DNA from: Glaciimonas sp.
Lineage (GTDB): Bacteria; Pseudomonadota; Gammaproteobacteria; Burkholderiales; Burkholderiaceae_D
DNA length: 64,000 nt
Assembly (NCBI GenBank): GCA_012927585.1
Contig: JABBOY010000016.1
Span: 62,001 to 126,000 of the forward strand
Direction: 5' to 3'
The notes beneath the pieces were generated by a model that made no database searches, was not told where the DNA came from, and saw only the letters and a list, made by a program, of their open reading frames with translations. The first letter of the stretch is position 1. Each line of letters begins with the position of its first letter. This document shows positions 27,801 through 36,384 of the stretch, one piece after another. The position numbers and the translations under genes were made by a program.

Positions 27801-28976
27801 TCATGGATAAAACAGCACGACGCGGTATCCGGCAGCCTTCAATTGGGTCAGCGTAAATGGGAGCCGGATCGATTGTTCGCTGTCGGCGGCAAAGCCTGCG
27901 GCGATGCCGGCAGCGGCAACCGGAAATTCGCGCGGCGTGAAAACGCGCCGTAAGACGGCGCGTTGATTGCCGTCATTCAAGGTCAGTTCAATATTCGGCC
28001 ATGCCTGTGCTGTACCGGCACGATTGCGTAGCAGTAGTGTCAGAGCCAGGGTTCCTGCGGCGCCGGGCTGGGCCTGCAGTTCGGAGGATTCAATGGTTAT
28101 CGCGTCAATCTGTGCCGGCAGCATAATGCTGCAGCCGAGCACCCGGCAGATATCAAGCAGCGCCGGTTTGGCTTGCGGTAGGTGCGCCGCGATCTGGTGG
28201 CGTAGCGCGTACCCGGCTTGCGCCAGTAGCGCCAGCGCCAGAATAATAGAGCCGACGCCGAATAGCATCCGCGCCTGGCGGTTCCTGTGCTGCCGGCGGC
28301 GGGCGGCCGTAACGAAGCTGGGCTCTTGCGCATCATTCTCAAAAATTTGCGCTGCAGACCTGTGGGTGTCTGCCGGCAATGCATCTTCGATGGTGGTGTC
28401 CGATGTTTTTGCAGAGTTGGCATCTTCATCGGTGCGTGGCGCAGCTTTAGCCGCTGTCAGTTCCGGCACTGTGGCATTTGGAGCCGGGTCGGCAGCGAGG
28501 TACCAATCGTCCCGGTCCGATGGCGGTTCTTCCTGCGGAAAGTTGATCAGCGTCATGCCTTCCAGCGCGCCGTAATCGAGTTCCTCCAGCGCATCCGCCG
28601 GTTTTGACTCGGGCTGCGCGGTTGGCGCGGCATTATCAGGCACTGGAGTAACAGCGGCAAAAACAGGAACGGAAACGGGGCCGCCGGATTGGAAACCGAT
28701 TTCGGCGTCTGCTGCCGCCTGCGTCGGGGTGCTGGCCTGGCGGTTCTGCACACCCGGCAGGATTAGTCCGCCCACATCTTCGGTGCCGATCTCGGCTGCT
28801 GCAGTATGTGCTGCTTGCGTTGTTGTGGGCTGCCGGGTTGGCGGTAATAAATGCTCTATGCCGTTGAATACCTGCCTGCATTGTCCGCAGCGCACCATGC
28901 CAGCGCGTAATTTCAATTGGTCATGCGCGACCCGAAACGTCGTGTGGCAATGCGGGCATTGGGTGGCGAGCGCCAT
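27801..28976 (-). CDS. Zinc-ribbon membrane protein, MJ0042/DUF3426 type
   Basis: The 391-residue protein starts with an MJ0042-type zinc ribbon (Cys7, Cys10, Cys30, Cys33 in CPHC...CGQC). A long acidic, Ala/Pro/Thr-rich linker follows, then a membrane segment near residues 238-258 and a C-terminal DUF3426 domain. Proteins of this layout are encoded after prmA in many betaproteobacteria; their function is unknown, though a membrane-linked regulatory role is often assumed. It starts two bases before the prmA stop region and belongs to the acc-prmA transcript. Confidence 0.85.
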   Translation of the reverse strand: MALATQCPHCHTTFRVAHDQLKLRAGMVRCGQCRQVFNGIEHLLPPTRQPTTTQAAHTAAAEIGTEDVGGLILPGVQNRQASTPTQAAADAEIGFQSGGPVSVPVFAAVTPVPDNAAPTAQPESKPADALEELDYGALEGMTLINFPQEEPPSDRDDWYLAADPAPNATVPELTAAKAAPRTDEDANSAKTSDTTIEDALPADTHRSAAQIFENDAQEPSFVTAARRRQHRNRQARMLFGVGSIILALALLAQAGYALRHQIAAHLPQAKPALLDICRVLGCSIMLPAQIDAITIESSELQAQPGAAGTLALTLLLRNRAGTAQAWPNIELTLNDGNQRAVLRRVFTPREFPVAAAGIAAGFAADSEQSIRLPFTLTQLKAAGYRVVLFYP

Positions 28977-28978
28977 TG

Positions 28979-29911
28979 CTATGCAGGCACTAGTGATGCC
29001 GCACGCCGGCCGGAAAGCGCCACCCAGCCGTCCTGTTCAGCCCATACCGTCAAACTGATCCAAGGGGCGTAGGCAGCGGCAACCTGTTTCGCCTGCTGCG
29101 CCAATATGCCAGAGAGCACCAGCGCGCCGCCGGCGGCGACCCGCGCGGCCAGCATCGGCGCCATCAACGCTAGTGGGCCGGACAGGATATTGGCCACCAC
29201 GATGTCGAACGTTTGCCCATGCGCTAGCCTGCCGAAAGCATCTGGCAGGTGGTAATCGATCGTGCAGTTATTGCGGGCGCTATTGGCTGTGGCGGACTCG
29301 ATTGCCTGCGGGTCGATATCGACTCCGATGACGCTGGCCGCGCCTAGTTTATGAGCGACCATGGCAAGAATGCCGGAGCCGCAACCATAGTCGAGCACCG
29401 ATAACCCTTGCGACACTTGTTGCGCATGCGCTTCCAGCCATTCCATGCAGAGCCGGGTGGTTGGATGGCTGCCGGTGCCGAAAGCCAGGCCGGGGTCGAG
29501 TTCCAATATCAAGCCGCTCGGGTCAGGCGCGGTATGCCAACTGGGTACCACCCAGATGTTCTTGCCGATATGGATTGGTTCGAACTGGGATTGGGTCAAA
29601 CGCACCCAGTCCTGATCCGCCACCGGTCGTAGCGTGTAGGCCGGAATGCTGGCAAGCTGGATGGCGGCGCTGGCCTGCGCCATGATGGCGGCAGAATCGG
29701 CGTCGGCTTCCGTGAGGGCGATCACGCGGCTACGTTCCCAAGCGGCCTGATCCGGCTCCATGCCGGGCTCACCGAACAGCGGTATTTCAGCCGCCGTGCC
29801 GAGGTCTGCATCTTCGACTGCGACCGACAGCGCACCGGCTTCCATCAATGCATCCGACAGCGCTTCTGCGTGCGCGCGCGCGACTTCGATGACGATTTCA
29901 GTCCAGCTCAT
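28979..29911 (-). CDS. prmA: Ribosomal protein L11 methyltransferase PrmA
   Basis: The 310-residue SAM-dependent methyltransferase trimethylates ribosomal protein L11. The N-terminal L11-recognition domain is followed by the Rossmann domain with SAM motif [12 protein letters not shown] and the downstream [10 protein letters not shown], equivalent to the catalytic N-I-L segment of the family. It follows accC after eight bases in the order accB-accC-prmA that is widespread in proteobacteria. Confidence 0.95.
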   Translation of the reverse strand: MSWTEIVIEVARAHAEALSDALMEAGALSVAVEDADLGTAAEIPLFGEPGMEPDQAAWERSRVIALTEADADSAAIMAQASAAIQLASIPAYTLRPVADQDWVRLTQSQFEPIHIGKNIWVVPSWHTAPDPSGLILELDPGLAFGTGSHPTTRLCMEWLEAHAQQVSQGLSVLDYGCGSGILAMVAHKLGAASVIGVDIDPQAIESATANSARNNCTIDYHLPDAFGRLAHGQTFDIVVANILSGPLALMAPMLAARVAAGGALVLSGILAQQAKQVAAAYAPWISLTVWAEQDGWVALSGRRAASLVPA

Positions 29912-29919
29912 GGGCAGCC

Positions 29920-31302
29920 TTATTGCTTGGTGGGTTTTTGCGGTACTTTCGGCAAATCCGGTTTTTCCGCCAGTTTATGCTCCAGGTAATGGATGCTGGT
30001 ACCACCTTCAATGAAGCGCGCATCGACCATCAGTTCCCGGTGCAGCGCAATATTGGTCTGGATGCCTTCCACCACCATTTCCGACAGCGCAATCTGCATT
30101 CGTCTGATCGCCTGTTCGCGCGTGGCGCCATAGGCAATTACCTTGCCGATCATTGAATCGTAGTAAGGCGGCACATAATAGCCGTCGTAGGCGTGCGAAT
30201 CGACCCGGATTCCAGGGCCGCCCGGAACGTGCCATGACGTGATCCTACCGGGCGATGGGGTAAACTTGAATGGGTCTTCAGCATTGATGCGGCACTCGAT
30301 CGCATGGCCGGTGAGCTTGACTTCGCGCTGGCGGTAGCGCAGTTTTTCGCCGGCAGCGATGCGGATCTGTTCTTGCACGATGTCGATGCCGGTGATCATT
30401 TCAGTCACCGGATGCTCAACCTGGACCCTGGTATTCATCTCGATGAAATAAAATTCACCTTCTTCATACAGGAATTCAAAGGTGCCGGCCCCGCGGTAGC
30501 CGATCTTGCGGCAGGCTTCGGCGCAGCGTTCGCCGACTTTTTCGATAATTTTGCGTGGGATGCCTATTGCCGGGGCCTCTTCGATCACTTTCTGGTGCCG
30601 GCGCTGCATCGAGCAATCGCGCTCGCCGAGCCAGATCGCATTCTTGAATTCGTCCGCCAGTATCTGGATCTCCACATGACGCGGATTTTCCAGAAATTTC
30701 TCCATATAGACTTCTGAATTGCCGAAGGCGGCGCCCGCTTCGGTTTTGGTCATTGCGACCGCATTCAACAGCGCGGCTTCGGTATGCACCACGCGCATGC
30801 CGCGCCCGCCACCGCCGCCGGCAGCCTTGATAATGACCGGGTAGCCGACCTGGCGCGCGGTCTGGATGATAATTTTGGGGTCGTCCGGCAGCGCGCCTTC
30901 CGAGCCGGGCACGCAGGGTACGCCGGCCTTGATCATGGTTTGCTTGGCCGAGACCTTGTCGCCCATCAGGCGAATCGAGTCCGGGCGCGGGCCGATGAAG
31001 ACGAAGCCGGACTGTTCCACCCGTTCGGCAAAGTCGGCGTTTTCGGACAGGAAACCATAGCCGGGATGGATTGCCTGGGCATCGGTGACTTCGGCGGCGC
31101 TGATGATGGCAGGCATGCTCAGATAGCTGGAAGCGGATTGGGCCGGGCCGATACAAACCGATTCATCGGCCAGTTTGACGTATTTTGCTTCGCGGTCGGC
31201 TTCGGAATGCACGACGACCGTCTTGATGCCCATTTCGCGGCAGGCGCGCTGGATGCGTAGCGCAATTTCACCACGATTGGCGATGAGGATTTTTTCGAAC
31301 AT
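29920..31302 (-). CDS. accC: Acetyl-CoA carboxylase, biotin carboxylase subunit AccC
   Basis: The 460-residue ATP-grasp enzyme carboxylates biotin on AccB, the first half-reaction of fatty-acid synthesis. The N-terminal [13 protein letters not shown], glycine-rich ATP loop [11 protein letters not shown] and the catalytic [14 protein letters not shown] are intact. It is about ten residues longer than the E. coli protein because of a Lys/Pro-rich C-terminal tail ([14 protein letters not shown]). It follows accB after 94 bases. Confidence 0.97.
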   Translation of the reverse strand: MFEKILIANRGEIALRIQRACREMGIKTVVVHSEADREAKYVKLADESVCIGPAQSASSYLSMPAIISAAEVTDAQAIHPGYGFLSENADFAERVEQSGFVFIGPRPDSIRLMGDKVSAKQTMIKAGVPCVPGSEGALPDDPKIIIQTARQVGYPVIIKAAGGGGGRGMRVVHTEAALLNAVAMTKTEAGAAFGNSEVYMEKFLENPRHVEIQILADEFKNAIWLGERDCSMQRRHQKVIEEAPAIGIPRKIIEKVGERCAEACRKIGYRGAGTFEFLYEEGEFYFIEMNTRVQVEHPVTEMITGIDIVQEQIRIAAGEKLRYRQREVKLTGHAIECRINAEDPFKFTPSPGRITSWHVPGGPGIRVDSHAYDGYYVPPYYDSMIGKVIAYGATREQAIRRMQIALSEMVVEGIQTNIALHRELMVDARFIEGGTSIHYLEHKLAEKPDLPKVPQKPTKQ

Positions 31303-31396
31303 AGGGATGTGAACTCGAGAGGCCTTGAAGGTTAAACGCCAGGGGTGAAGAATAAACTTGCAACGCCTGCCGGGACAGGTGCCGCAGACGGCGCGT

Positions 31397-31861
31397 TTAA
31401 CCGATCACGAACAACGGCTGACCGTATTCGATCGGCTGGCCGTTTTCGACCAGGATCTGTGTGATGACGCCGGAAGCTTCCGCTTCAATTTCATTCAAGA
31501 GTTTCATGGCTTCGATCAGGCACAGCGTCTCACCCTCCTTGACGGTGGAGCCGAGAATGACGAATGGTGCCGATCCGGGCGCTGAGGAGCGGTAAAAGGT
31601 GCCAACCATGGGTGACTTGACCAGAAAGCCTTCCGGCACAGCCGGAGTTTCTACTGGCACTACCGGCACTACTGGCGCTGCCGCGGCTGCAGGGTGCTGC
31701 GGCTGCATCATTTGTTGCGGCATCATCATGACCTGCTGATTTTGCGGGTAGGCGGTGGATTTAACAATACGGACTTTGCCGTCACCTTCGGTCACTTCCA
31801 GCTCGGCGATATCAGATTCGGAAACCAGATCGATCAGTGTTTTGAGTTTTCGTAAATCCAT
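31397..31861 (-). CDS. accB: Acetyl-CoA carboxylase biotin carboxyl carrier protein AccB
   Basis: The 154-residue carrier has an N-terminal helical region, a Met/Gln/Pro/Ala/Val-rich flexible linker in the middle and a C-terminal biotinyl domain. The biotinylated lysine is Lys120 in the motif [12 protein letters not shown]. It passes carboxyl-biotin from AccC to the carboxyltransferase. It lies in the usual aroQ-accB-accC order, with 80 bases separating it from aroQ. Confidence 0.97.
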   Translation of the reverse strand: MDLRKLKTLIDLVSESDIAELEVTEGDGKVRIVKSTAYPQNQQVMMMPQQMMQPQHPAAAAAPVVPVVPVETPAVPEGFLVKSPMVGTFYRSSAPGSAPFVILGSTVKEGETLCLIEAMKLLNEIEAEASGVITQILVENGQPIEYGQPLFVIG

Positions 31862-31941
31862 GTGAAATCCCTCGGTAGTTTTTTGACGAAATAGCTAAAA
31901 TTGTAAGCCATTTAGCAGAATTTAAAAGAAAATACGAGAAA

Positions 31942-32379
31942 CTAAAGTTTTCGCAGTGCGAATTCGATGGCTGCCTGATAGCCCGTCACGCCCAGGCCGC
32001 AGATAACGCCTACGGCAATGGCGGACAGAAAAGACGTGTGGCGGAATGTTTCGCGCTGATGAACATTCGATATGTGTATTTCGATAAACGGAATTGCCAC
32101 CCCCGCCAGTGCATCGCGCAAAGCCACGCTGGTATGGGTCAACCCGCCGGGATTGATGACGATGGCATCGATCCCTTCTGCTTTGGCGGCGTGAATTCGG
32201 TCGATTAACGCTCCTTCATGGTTACTCTGGAAGCATGTCATACCGGCGCCAGCCGTCGTAGCTTGCGCTACTGCGGCCTGCTCCACATCCTTTAGCGTCG
32301 TCGTTCCATAGACCTCAGGCTCCCGTGTGCCGAGAAGATTAAGGTTGGGACCGTTGATCAAAAGGATATTTTTTGCCAT
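31942..32379 (-). CDS. aroQ: 3-dehydroquinate dehydratase, type II (AroQ)
   Basis: The 145-residue enzyme catalyses the third step of the shikimate pathway by the type II mechanism. The N-terminal [17 protein letters not shown] contains the catalytic arginine and tyrosine; [29 protein letters not shown] and [11 protein letters not shown] are also conserved. aroE, the next step of the pathway, lies about 7 kb away on the other strand. Confidence 0.96.
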   Translation of the reverse strand: MAKNILLINGPNLNLLGTREPEVYGTTTLKDVEQAAVAQATTAGAGMTCFQSNHEGALIDRIHAAKAEGIDAIVINPGGLTHTSVALRDALAGVAIPFIEIHISNVHQRETFRHTSFLSAIAVGVICGLGVTGYQAAIEFALRKL

Positions 32380-32474
32380 GAAGGTAAGTTTGACTTAAAA
32401 GCTTGTTTAGCGCGGATGGCCGCATTTTGCCGCTAAATGGCGTCGATTGGCAAGAAAAAAACGTGTTGTGAAAA

Positions 32475-32996
32475 TTACAGCAGAGATAAATCGGAGCGTA
32501 ATACATCCATTTTCAGACGCCCCAAATAGGTTTTTTTCACTTCTCCGTCACGTCCGATCAAAACTGTAAACGGCAAGCCGCCGACCTGATTACCGAAGGC
32601 ACGGGCGAGCGCAGTGGCACTTGCTCCGGCTGCAAACAGCGGATAAGTGATCTGGTATTTGTTGGCAAATACAGCAATGTTAACGGCGGAATCGATGCCG
32701 ATTCCGAGTATTTGAATCCCGCGCGGAGAAATCTCCGTCTGTAGCGCCGACAGTTCCGGCATTTCTTCCACGCACGGAGCGCACCAGGTGGCCCAGAAGT
32801 TGATAACCATCGGCCGGCCCCTCCATGCGGACAGATTTTTCGGTTGGCCGTGGGCATCCGGCAATGTTTGGGCCAGCAAGTCTTCTACTGCCGAACCTTG
32901 GGCTGCCTCCGGCGCCAATCGTTGTGTGCTGAAATACGCGCCGATGGCGGCAAATAACACCCCTACGAAAATAAAAAGCCAGAAGTTACGTTTCAT
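32475..32996 (-). CDS. TlpA-like periplasmic thioredoxin
   Basis: The 173-residue protein has one N-terminal membrane anchor (about residues 4-20) and a redoxin domain with the thioredoxin motif WCAPC and a cis-proline segment GGLPFTVLI. Such TlpA/ResA-type proteins reduce disulphides outside the cytoplasm, often for cytochrome c or oxidase assembly. ATG at 32996 is preferred because it begins the membrane anchor; the reading frame continues six codons further upstream. It overlaps the end of the preceding gene by 11 bases. Confidence 0.88.
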   Translation of the reverse strand: MKRNFWLFIFVGVLFAAIGAYFSTQRLAPEAAQGSAVEDLLAQTLPDAHGQPKNLSAWRGRPMVINFWATWCAPCVEEMPELSALQTEISPRGIQILGIGIDSAVNIAVFANKYQITYPLFAAGASATALARAFGNQVGGLPFTVLIGRDGEVKKTYLGRLKMDVLRSDLSLL

Positions 32997-33603
32997 TGTG
33001 GGTACTTTCTGCAATCAGTGCCTTGAGCGCCGCGAGATTGGCGCGTTCGCTCTTGGATTTATTGCTGCTGCGTAAGTCATCCGGCCCATATATGGCCAGA
33101 TGCACGCCTTCGTGGCGCCAGAGGAAGCTCAGGGTTTCAATTGGATCGCGGCTACCGCGATGCTTGGGCCGGGGCGTTTCGGAAACGTCGAAACTGACAT
33201 TCTTGTTCAAAAGGAATACCGCCACATCCTTCGGGTTGTCGGTAAATAGTTGTAGATGCAGTTCGGAATGCTCGCCGGCAGTGCCGTTTAGAACCGCGCC
33301 GCTCAGGTATGGATTGAATTGCGCCAAGTCTTGCATCAGGCGTAGCGCCAGGGTGCGCAGGTGCAGCAGCCGCGTCGGCTGGGTTTCGCCCGAGAACAAG
33401 GTATGGTAAATCCGCACTTCATTTTCTATTTGTCCATTATCAGGCAGGATATCGCCATGCACCTTGGTCTCGCCTAGAATTTGTCTAGCGGCGCGGCGCT
33501 TGGCGCTGGCATAGTCGGCACCGTCCTGCACGATCATGCGCGCTGCGGCAGCGGCGATTTCACCGCGTAACAATTCGGCATCTGTCGGGTAGTTGATATC
33601 CAT
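32986..33603 (-). CDS. Conserved protein of unknown function, possibly nucleotidyltransferase-like
   Basis: This 205-residue soluble protein has no signal peptide or membrane segment. Its middle contains YLSGAVLNGTAGEHSELHLQLF, which resembles the start of a nucleotidyltransferase fold (G-S/A, then a D/E-x-D/E-like strand), but the usual DxD is replaced by ELH. A following segment KDVAVFLLNKNVSFDV and RHEGVHLAIYGPDDLR are well patterned. I do not recognise a named family. It is divergent from mpl with a 94-base gap and overlaps the tlpA-like gene. Confidence 0.7.
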   Translation of the reverse strand: MDINYPTDAELLRGEIAAAAARMIVQDGADYASAKRRAARQILGETKVHGDILPDNGQIENEVRIYHTLFSGETQPTRLLHLRTLALRLMQDLAQFNPYLSGAVLNGTAGEHSELHLQLFTDNPKDVAVFLLNKNVSFDVSETPRPKHRGSRDPIETLSFLWRHEGVHLAIYGPDDLRSSNKSKSERANLAALKALIAESTHNET

Positions 33604-33697
33604 GGCGCGCATCATACTACTGATGGCAGTAAACGGCTGTGGGTCTGTGCCCCTGGGCTCAGGTAAAATCGCGGTATTTCATTTTGAAGCGGGCATC

Positions 33698-35095
33698 ATG
33701 CATATCCATATTTTGGGCATTTGCGGCACTTTCATGGGCGGCCTAGCGGTGCTGGCAAAAGAGGCTGGGCATACCGTCACCGGCTGCGACGCGCATGTTT
33801 ATCCGCCCATGAGCAGCCAGCTCGAAGCGCAGGGAATCACCTTGATTCAAGGTTTCGGCCCCGAGCAGATAAATTTGCAGCCGGATTTATTCGTCATCGG
33901 CAATATAGTCTCGCGTGGTAACCCGTTGATGGAAGAAATCCTTAATCGCGGCTTGCCGTACACTTCGGGCCCACAATGGATCGGTGAGCATATCTTGTGC
34001 GGAAAATGGGTGCTGGCAGTGGCTGGCACGCATGGCAAGACCACAACGTGCGCGATGCTGGCGTGGATTTTGCAGGAAGCCGGCTATGCGCCGGGTTTCC
34101 TGATCGGCGGCGTGCCGCTGAATTTCGGTATTTCCGCGCGGTTGTCGGAGCGCGGCGAGAGCTCCGATTTTTTCGTGATAGAAGCCGATGAGTACGACAC
34201 CGCATTCTTTGATAAGCGCAGCAAATTTGTACATTACCGCGCCAAGACTGCAATTCTGAACAATCTCGAATACGACCATGCCGATATTTTCCCGGATCTG
34301 GCCGCCATTGAAACCCAGTTCCACCATCTGGTGCGCACCATACCCGGCATTGGACGGCTGATCGTCAATGGACGCGAAGCTTCGATGCAGCGCGTGCTGG
34401 CGCGCGGCTGCTGGAGCGAAACCGAATTCTTCGGAGTTGAAGCCGGCATCGGCTGGGCCTTGCGCGAGCATGAGGACGACAGTTTCGACGTGATTTTCAA
34501 TGGCCACTCCCAAGGCACTGTGAGCTGGTCCCTGAGTGGCGAACATAACCGGCTCAATGCACTGGCTGCGATTGCGGCGGCACGCCATGTTGGCGTGCCG
34601 CCGGCGCAAGCGATTGAGGCGCTAAGTCAATTCGAGAACGTCAAGCGCCGCATGGAAGTGCTCGGCAGCGTCGGCGGCGTCACGGTAATCGATGATTTTG
34701 CCCATCACCCGACCGCGATTGCTACCACGCTGGCCGGCTTGCGCAAGAGAGTCGGCGCCGCCCGCATCCTGGCGGTGCTGGAGCCGCGTTCCAACACCAT
34801 GAAGCTCGGCACCATGAAGCAGGCTCTGGCCGGCAGCTTGGCCGATGCCGACCTGATCTTCGGCTTCGGCGCGGAGAATGTGTTGGGATGGGATCTGGCC
34901 GCGGTACTTGCGCCGCTCGGCGCAAAGGCACGCACTTTCACCTCGTTGGAGGCATTGGTGTCGGCCATCGCGGCTGCCGCGCAAGAGGGCGACCATGTTC
35001 TGGTGATGAGCAACGGAAGTTTCGGCGGCGTACATCAGAAGATTCTGGATGCTCTGATAAGCATGGATTTGGCGGTGGATGGAGCGGCATCATGA
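33698..35095 (+). CDS. mpl: UDP-MurNAc:L-alanyl-gamma-D-glutamyl-meso-diaminopimelate ligase Mpl
   Basis: The 465-residue murein-recycling ligase attaches salvaged tripeptide to UDP-MurNAc. It begins MHIHILGICGTFMGGLA, the Mpl version of the MurC N-terminus, and has P-loop GTHGKTTT near residues 109-117 and the C-terminal DDFAHHPTAI. The start at 33698 is chosen at this conserved N-terminus rather than an in-frame ATG 105 bases earlier. It works downstream of AmpD (23098). It overlaps the next gene by ATGA. Confidence 0.95.
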   Translation: MHIHILGICGTFMGGLAVLAKEAGHTVTGCDAHVYPPMSSQLEAQGITLIQGFGPEQINLQPDLFVIGNIVSRGNPLMEEILNRGLPYTSGPQWIGEHILCGKWVLAVAGTHGKTTTCAMLAWILQEAGYAPGFLIGGVPLNFGISARLSERGESSDFFVIEADEYDTAFFDKRSKFVHYRAKTAILNNLEYDHADIFPDLAAIETQFHHLVRTIPGIGRLIVNGREASMQRVLARGCWSETEFFGVEAGIGWALREHEDDSFDVIFNGHSQGTVSWSLSGEHNRLNALAAIAAARHVGVPPAQAIEALSQFENVKRRMEVLGSVGGVTVIDDFAHHPTAIATTLAGLRKRVGAARILAVLEPRSNTMKLGTMKQALAGSLADADLIFGFGAENVLGWDLAAVLAPLGAKARTFTSLEALVSAIAAAAQEGDHVLVMSNGSFGGVHQKILDALISMDLAVDGAAS

Positions 35096-35670
35096 TCTTG
35101 TATCTGCACGGATTTCGTTCTTCGCCGCTGTCATTCAAGGCGCAACTACTGGCCGAGCGGATGCGCGCATTGGGTCGGGCCGATGCTTATCTTTGCCCTC
35201 AATTACCGGCGTCCCCGAGCGCGGCGGTAGCCCAGGCGCTGGCGTTGGCGCGATCCTGCCCGCCGAGTGAACTGAGCATCATCGGTTCTTCGCTGGGGGG
35301 TTATTACGCAACTTGGTTGGCCGAACAACTGGGCTGTCGGGCCGCGTTATTGAACCCTGCAGTCAATCCGCCGCGTGATCTGGAATCGTATGTCGGCGTG
35401 ACGACAGCCTTCCATACCGACACACGGTTCGAATTCAAGCGTAGTTACATGGCAGAGCTGGAAGCGCTGCAGATAGCGTCGATCAGCCGGCCCGAGCGTT
35501 ACTTTTTGATCGCCGCCCGCGGCGACGAAGTGCTGGATTGGCAGGAAATGGTGGCGCATTATCCCGGCGCCCGGCATCGCATCATCAACGGCAGCGATCA
35601 CGGCTTGTCGGATTTCGTCCGCTATGCCGACGAGGTGCTGGCGTTTTGCGGTGTAGCGGTTGCGCGTTGA
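35092..35670 (+). CDS. YqiA-family alpha/beta-hydrolase (esterase)
   Basis: The 192-residue protein is a UPF0227/YqiA esterase. It begins MILYLHGFRSSPLSFKA, with the oxyanion HGF segment, carries the nucleophile elbow GSSLGGYYA and ends with a histidine in NGSDHGLSDF, giving a Ser-Asp-His triad. The physiological substrate is unknown. It is coupled to mpl by ATGA and to ubiC by a one-base TGATG overlap. Confidence 0.9.
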   Translation: MILYLHGFRSSPLSFKAQLLAERMRALGRADAYLCPQLPASPSAAVAQALALARSCPPSELSIIGSSLGGYYATWLAEQLGCRAALLNPAVNPPRDLESYVGVTTAFHTDTRFEFKRSYMAELEALQIASISRPERYFLIAARGDEVLDWQEMVAHYPGARHRIINGSDHGLSDFVRYADEVLAFCGVAVAR

Positions 35671-36224
35671 TGCCGGGGCGTTGCGCTGTAGCCAACTGGG
35701 TCGCGCATGTGAATGGAGTCAATCCGTCGCCAACGATGCGTGTCTGGCTGACCGGCCGGGCTTCGTTAACTGCCAAACTGACCGGGCGCTGCGTGCAATT
35801 CCGGGTGCAGCGCCTAGCGCAGCGGCGCGCGGTCTGCCTGGCTGACGAATACGTGCCGATCGGTTTGTCCTATCCGCGCCAGGTGGTCGAGCGCGAGGTA
35901 TTGCTGCAATGCGATGGCCGTCCGATGGTGTTTGCCCATACCATCGTGCCGTTGGAGGCAACCGCGACGCAGTGGCCGCTGTTTCGCAGTCTGGGCGAGC
36001 GTTCTTTGGGCACCACATTGTTTGGCGACCCTGGGGTTTTACGCGGCACGCTGGAATATGCCCGCCTGCATCCCAGTCATCCGCTGGCACGCCGCGCCTG
36101 TGCGGCAGTGGCGATTTTGCAAGCACTTGATGCGCCTTTGCTTGCGCGTCGTTGCCTGTATCGGCGCCACAGCGGCGTACTGCTGGTGACTGAACTTTTT
36201 CTGCCTGCTATTGCGACTCTTTGA
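35670..36224 (+). CDS. ubiC: Chorismate pyruvate-lyase UbiC
   Basis: The 184-residue enzyme cleaves chorismate to 4-hydroxybenzoate and pyruvate, starting ubiquinone synthesis. Recognisable parts are the N-terminal WLTGRASLTAKL, the central LLQCDGRPMVFAHTIVP and LGERSLGTTLF, matching the UbiC lyase fold. The start is the ATG overlapping the upstream stop (TGATG at 35668-35672). It uses chorismate from the shikimate pathway, whose aroQ and aroE are nearby. Confidence 0.88.
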   Translation: MPGRCAVANWVAHVNGVNPSPTMRVWLTGRASLTAKLTGRCVQFRVQRLAQRRAVCLADEYVPIGLSYPRQVVEREVLLQCDGRPMVFAHTIVPLEATATQWPLFRSLGERSLGTTLFGDPGVLRGTLEYARLHPSHPLARRACAAVAILQALDAPLLARRCLYRRHSGVLLVTELFLPAIATL

Positions 36225-36238
36225 AATATTTAATTATA

Positions 36239-36312
36239 TGGGGTATGCAGTTAAAGCAATGTTTTTACGCATATATTAATGCGTATCTAAAAAATACAAT
36301 ATGCAGTATCTA
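36239..36312 (+). repeat. Dispersed intergenic palindromic repeat, copy C
   Basis: It begins GGGGTATGC and has the core GTTTTTACGCATATATTAATGCG, in which TACGCAT and ATGCGTA (36266-36285) form a perfect 7-bp inverted repeat. The right part is TCTAAAAAATACA. It lies in the 160-base gap between ubiC and the RNase II-type gene. Confidence 0.65.
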
Positions 36313-36384
36313 CTTAAGATAAACTGTCGCCAATGGTGCCGGTTGGATACGGCGTTTAATCAGCATTTATCCATAAAGTGATTC

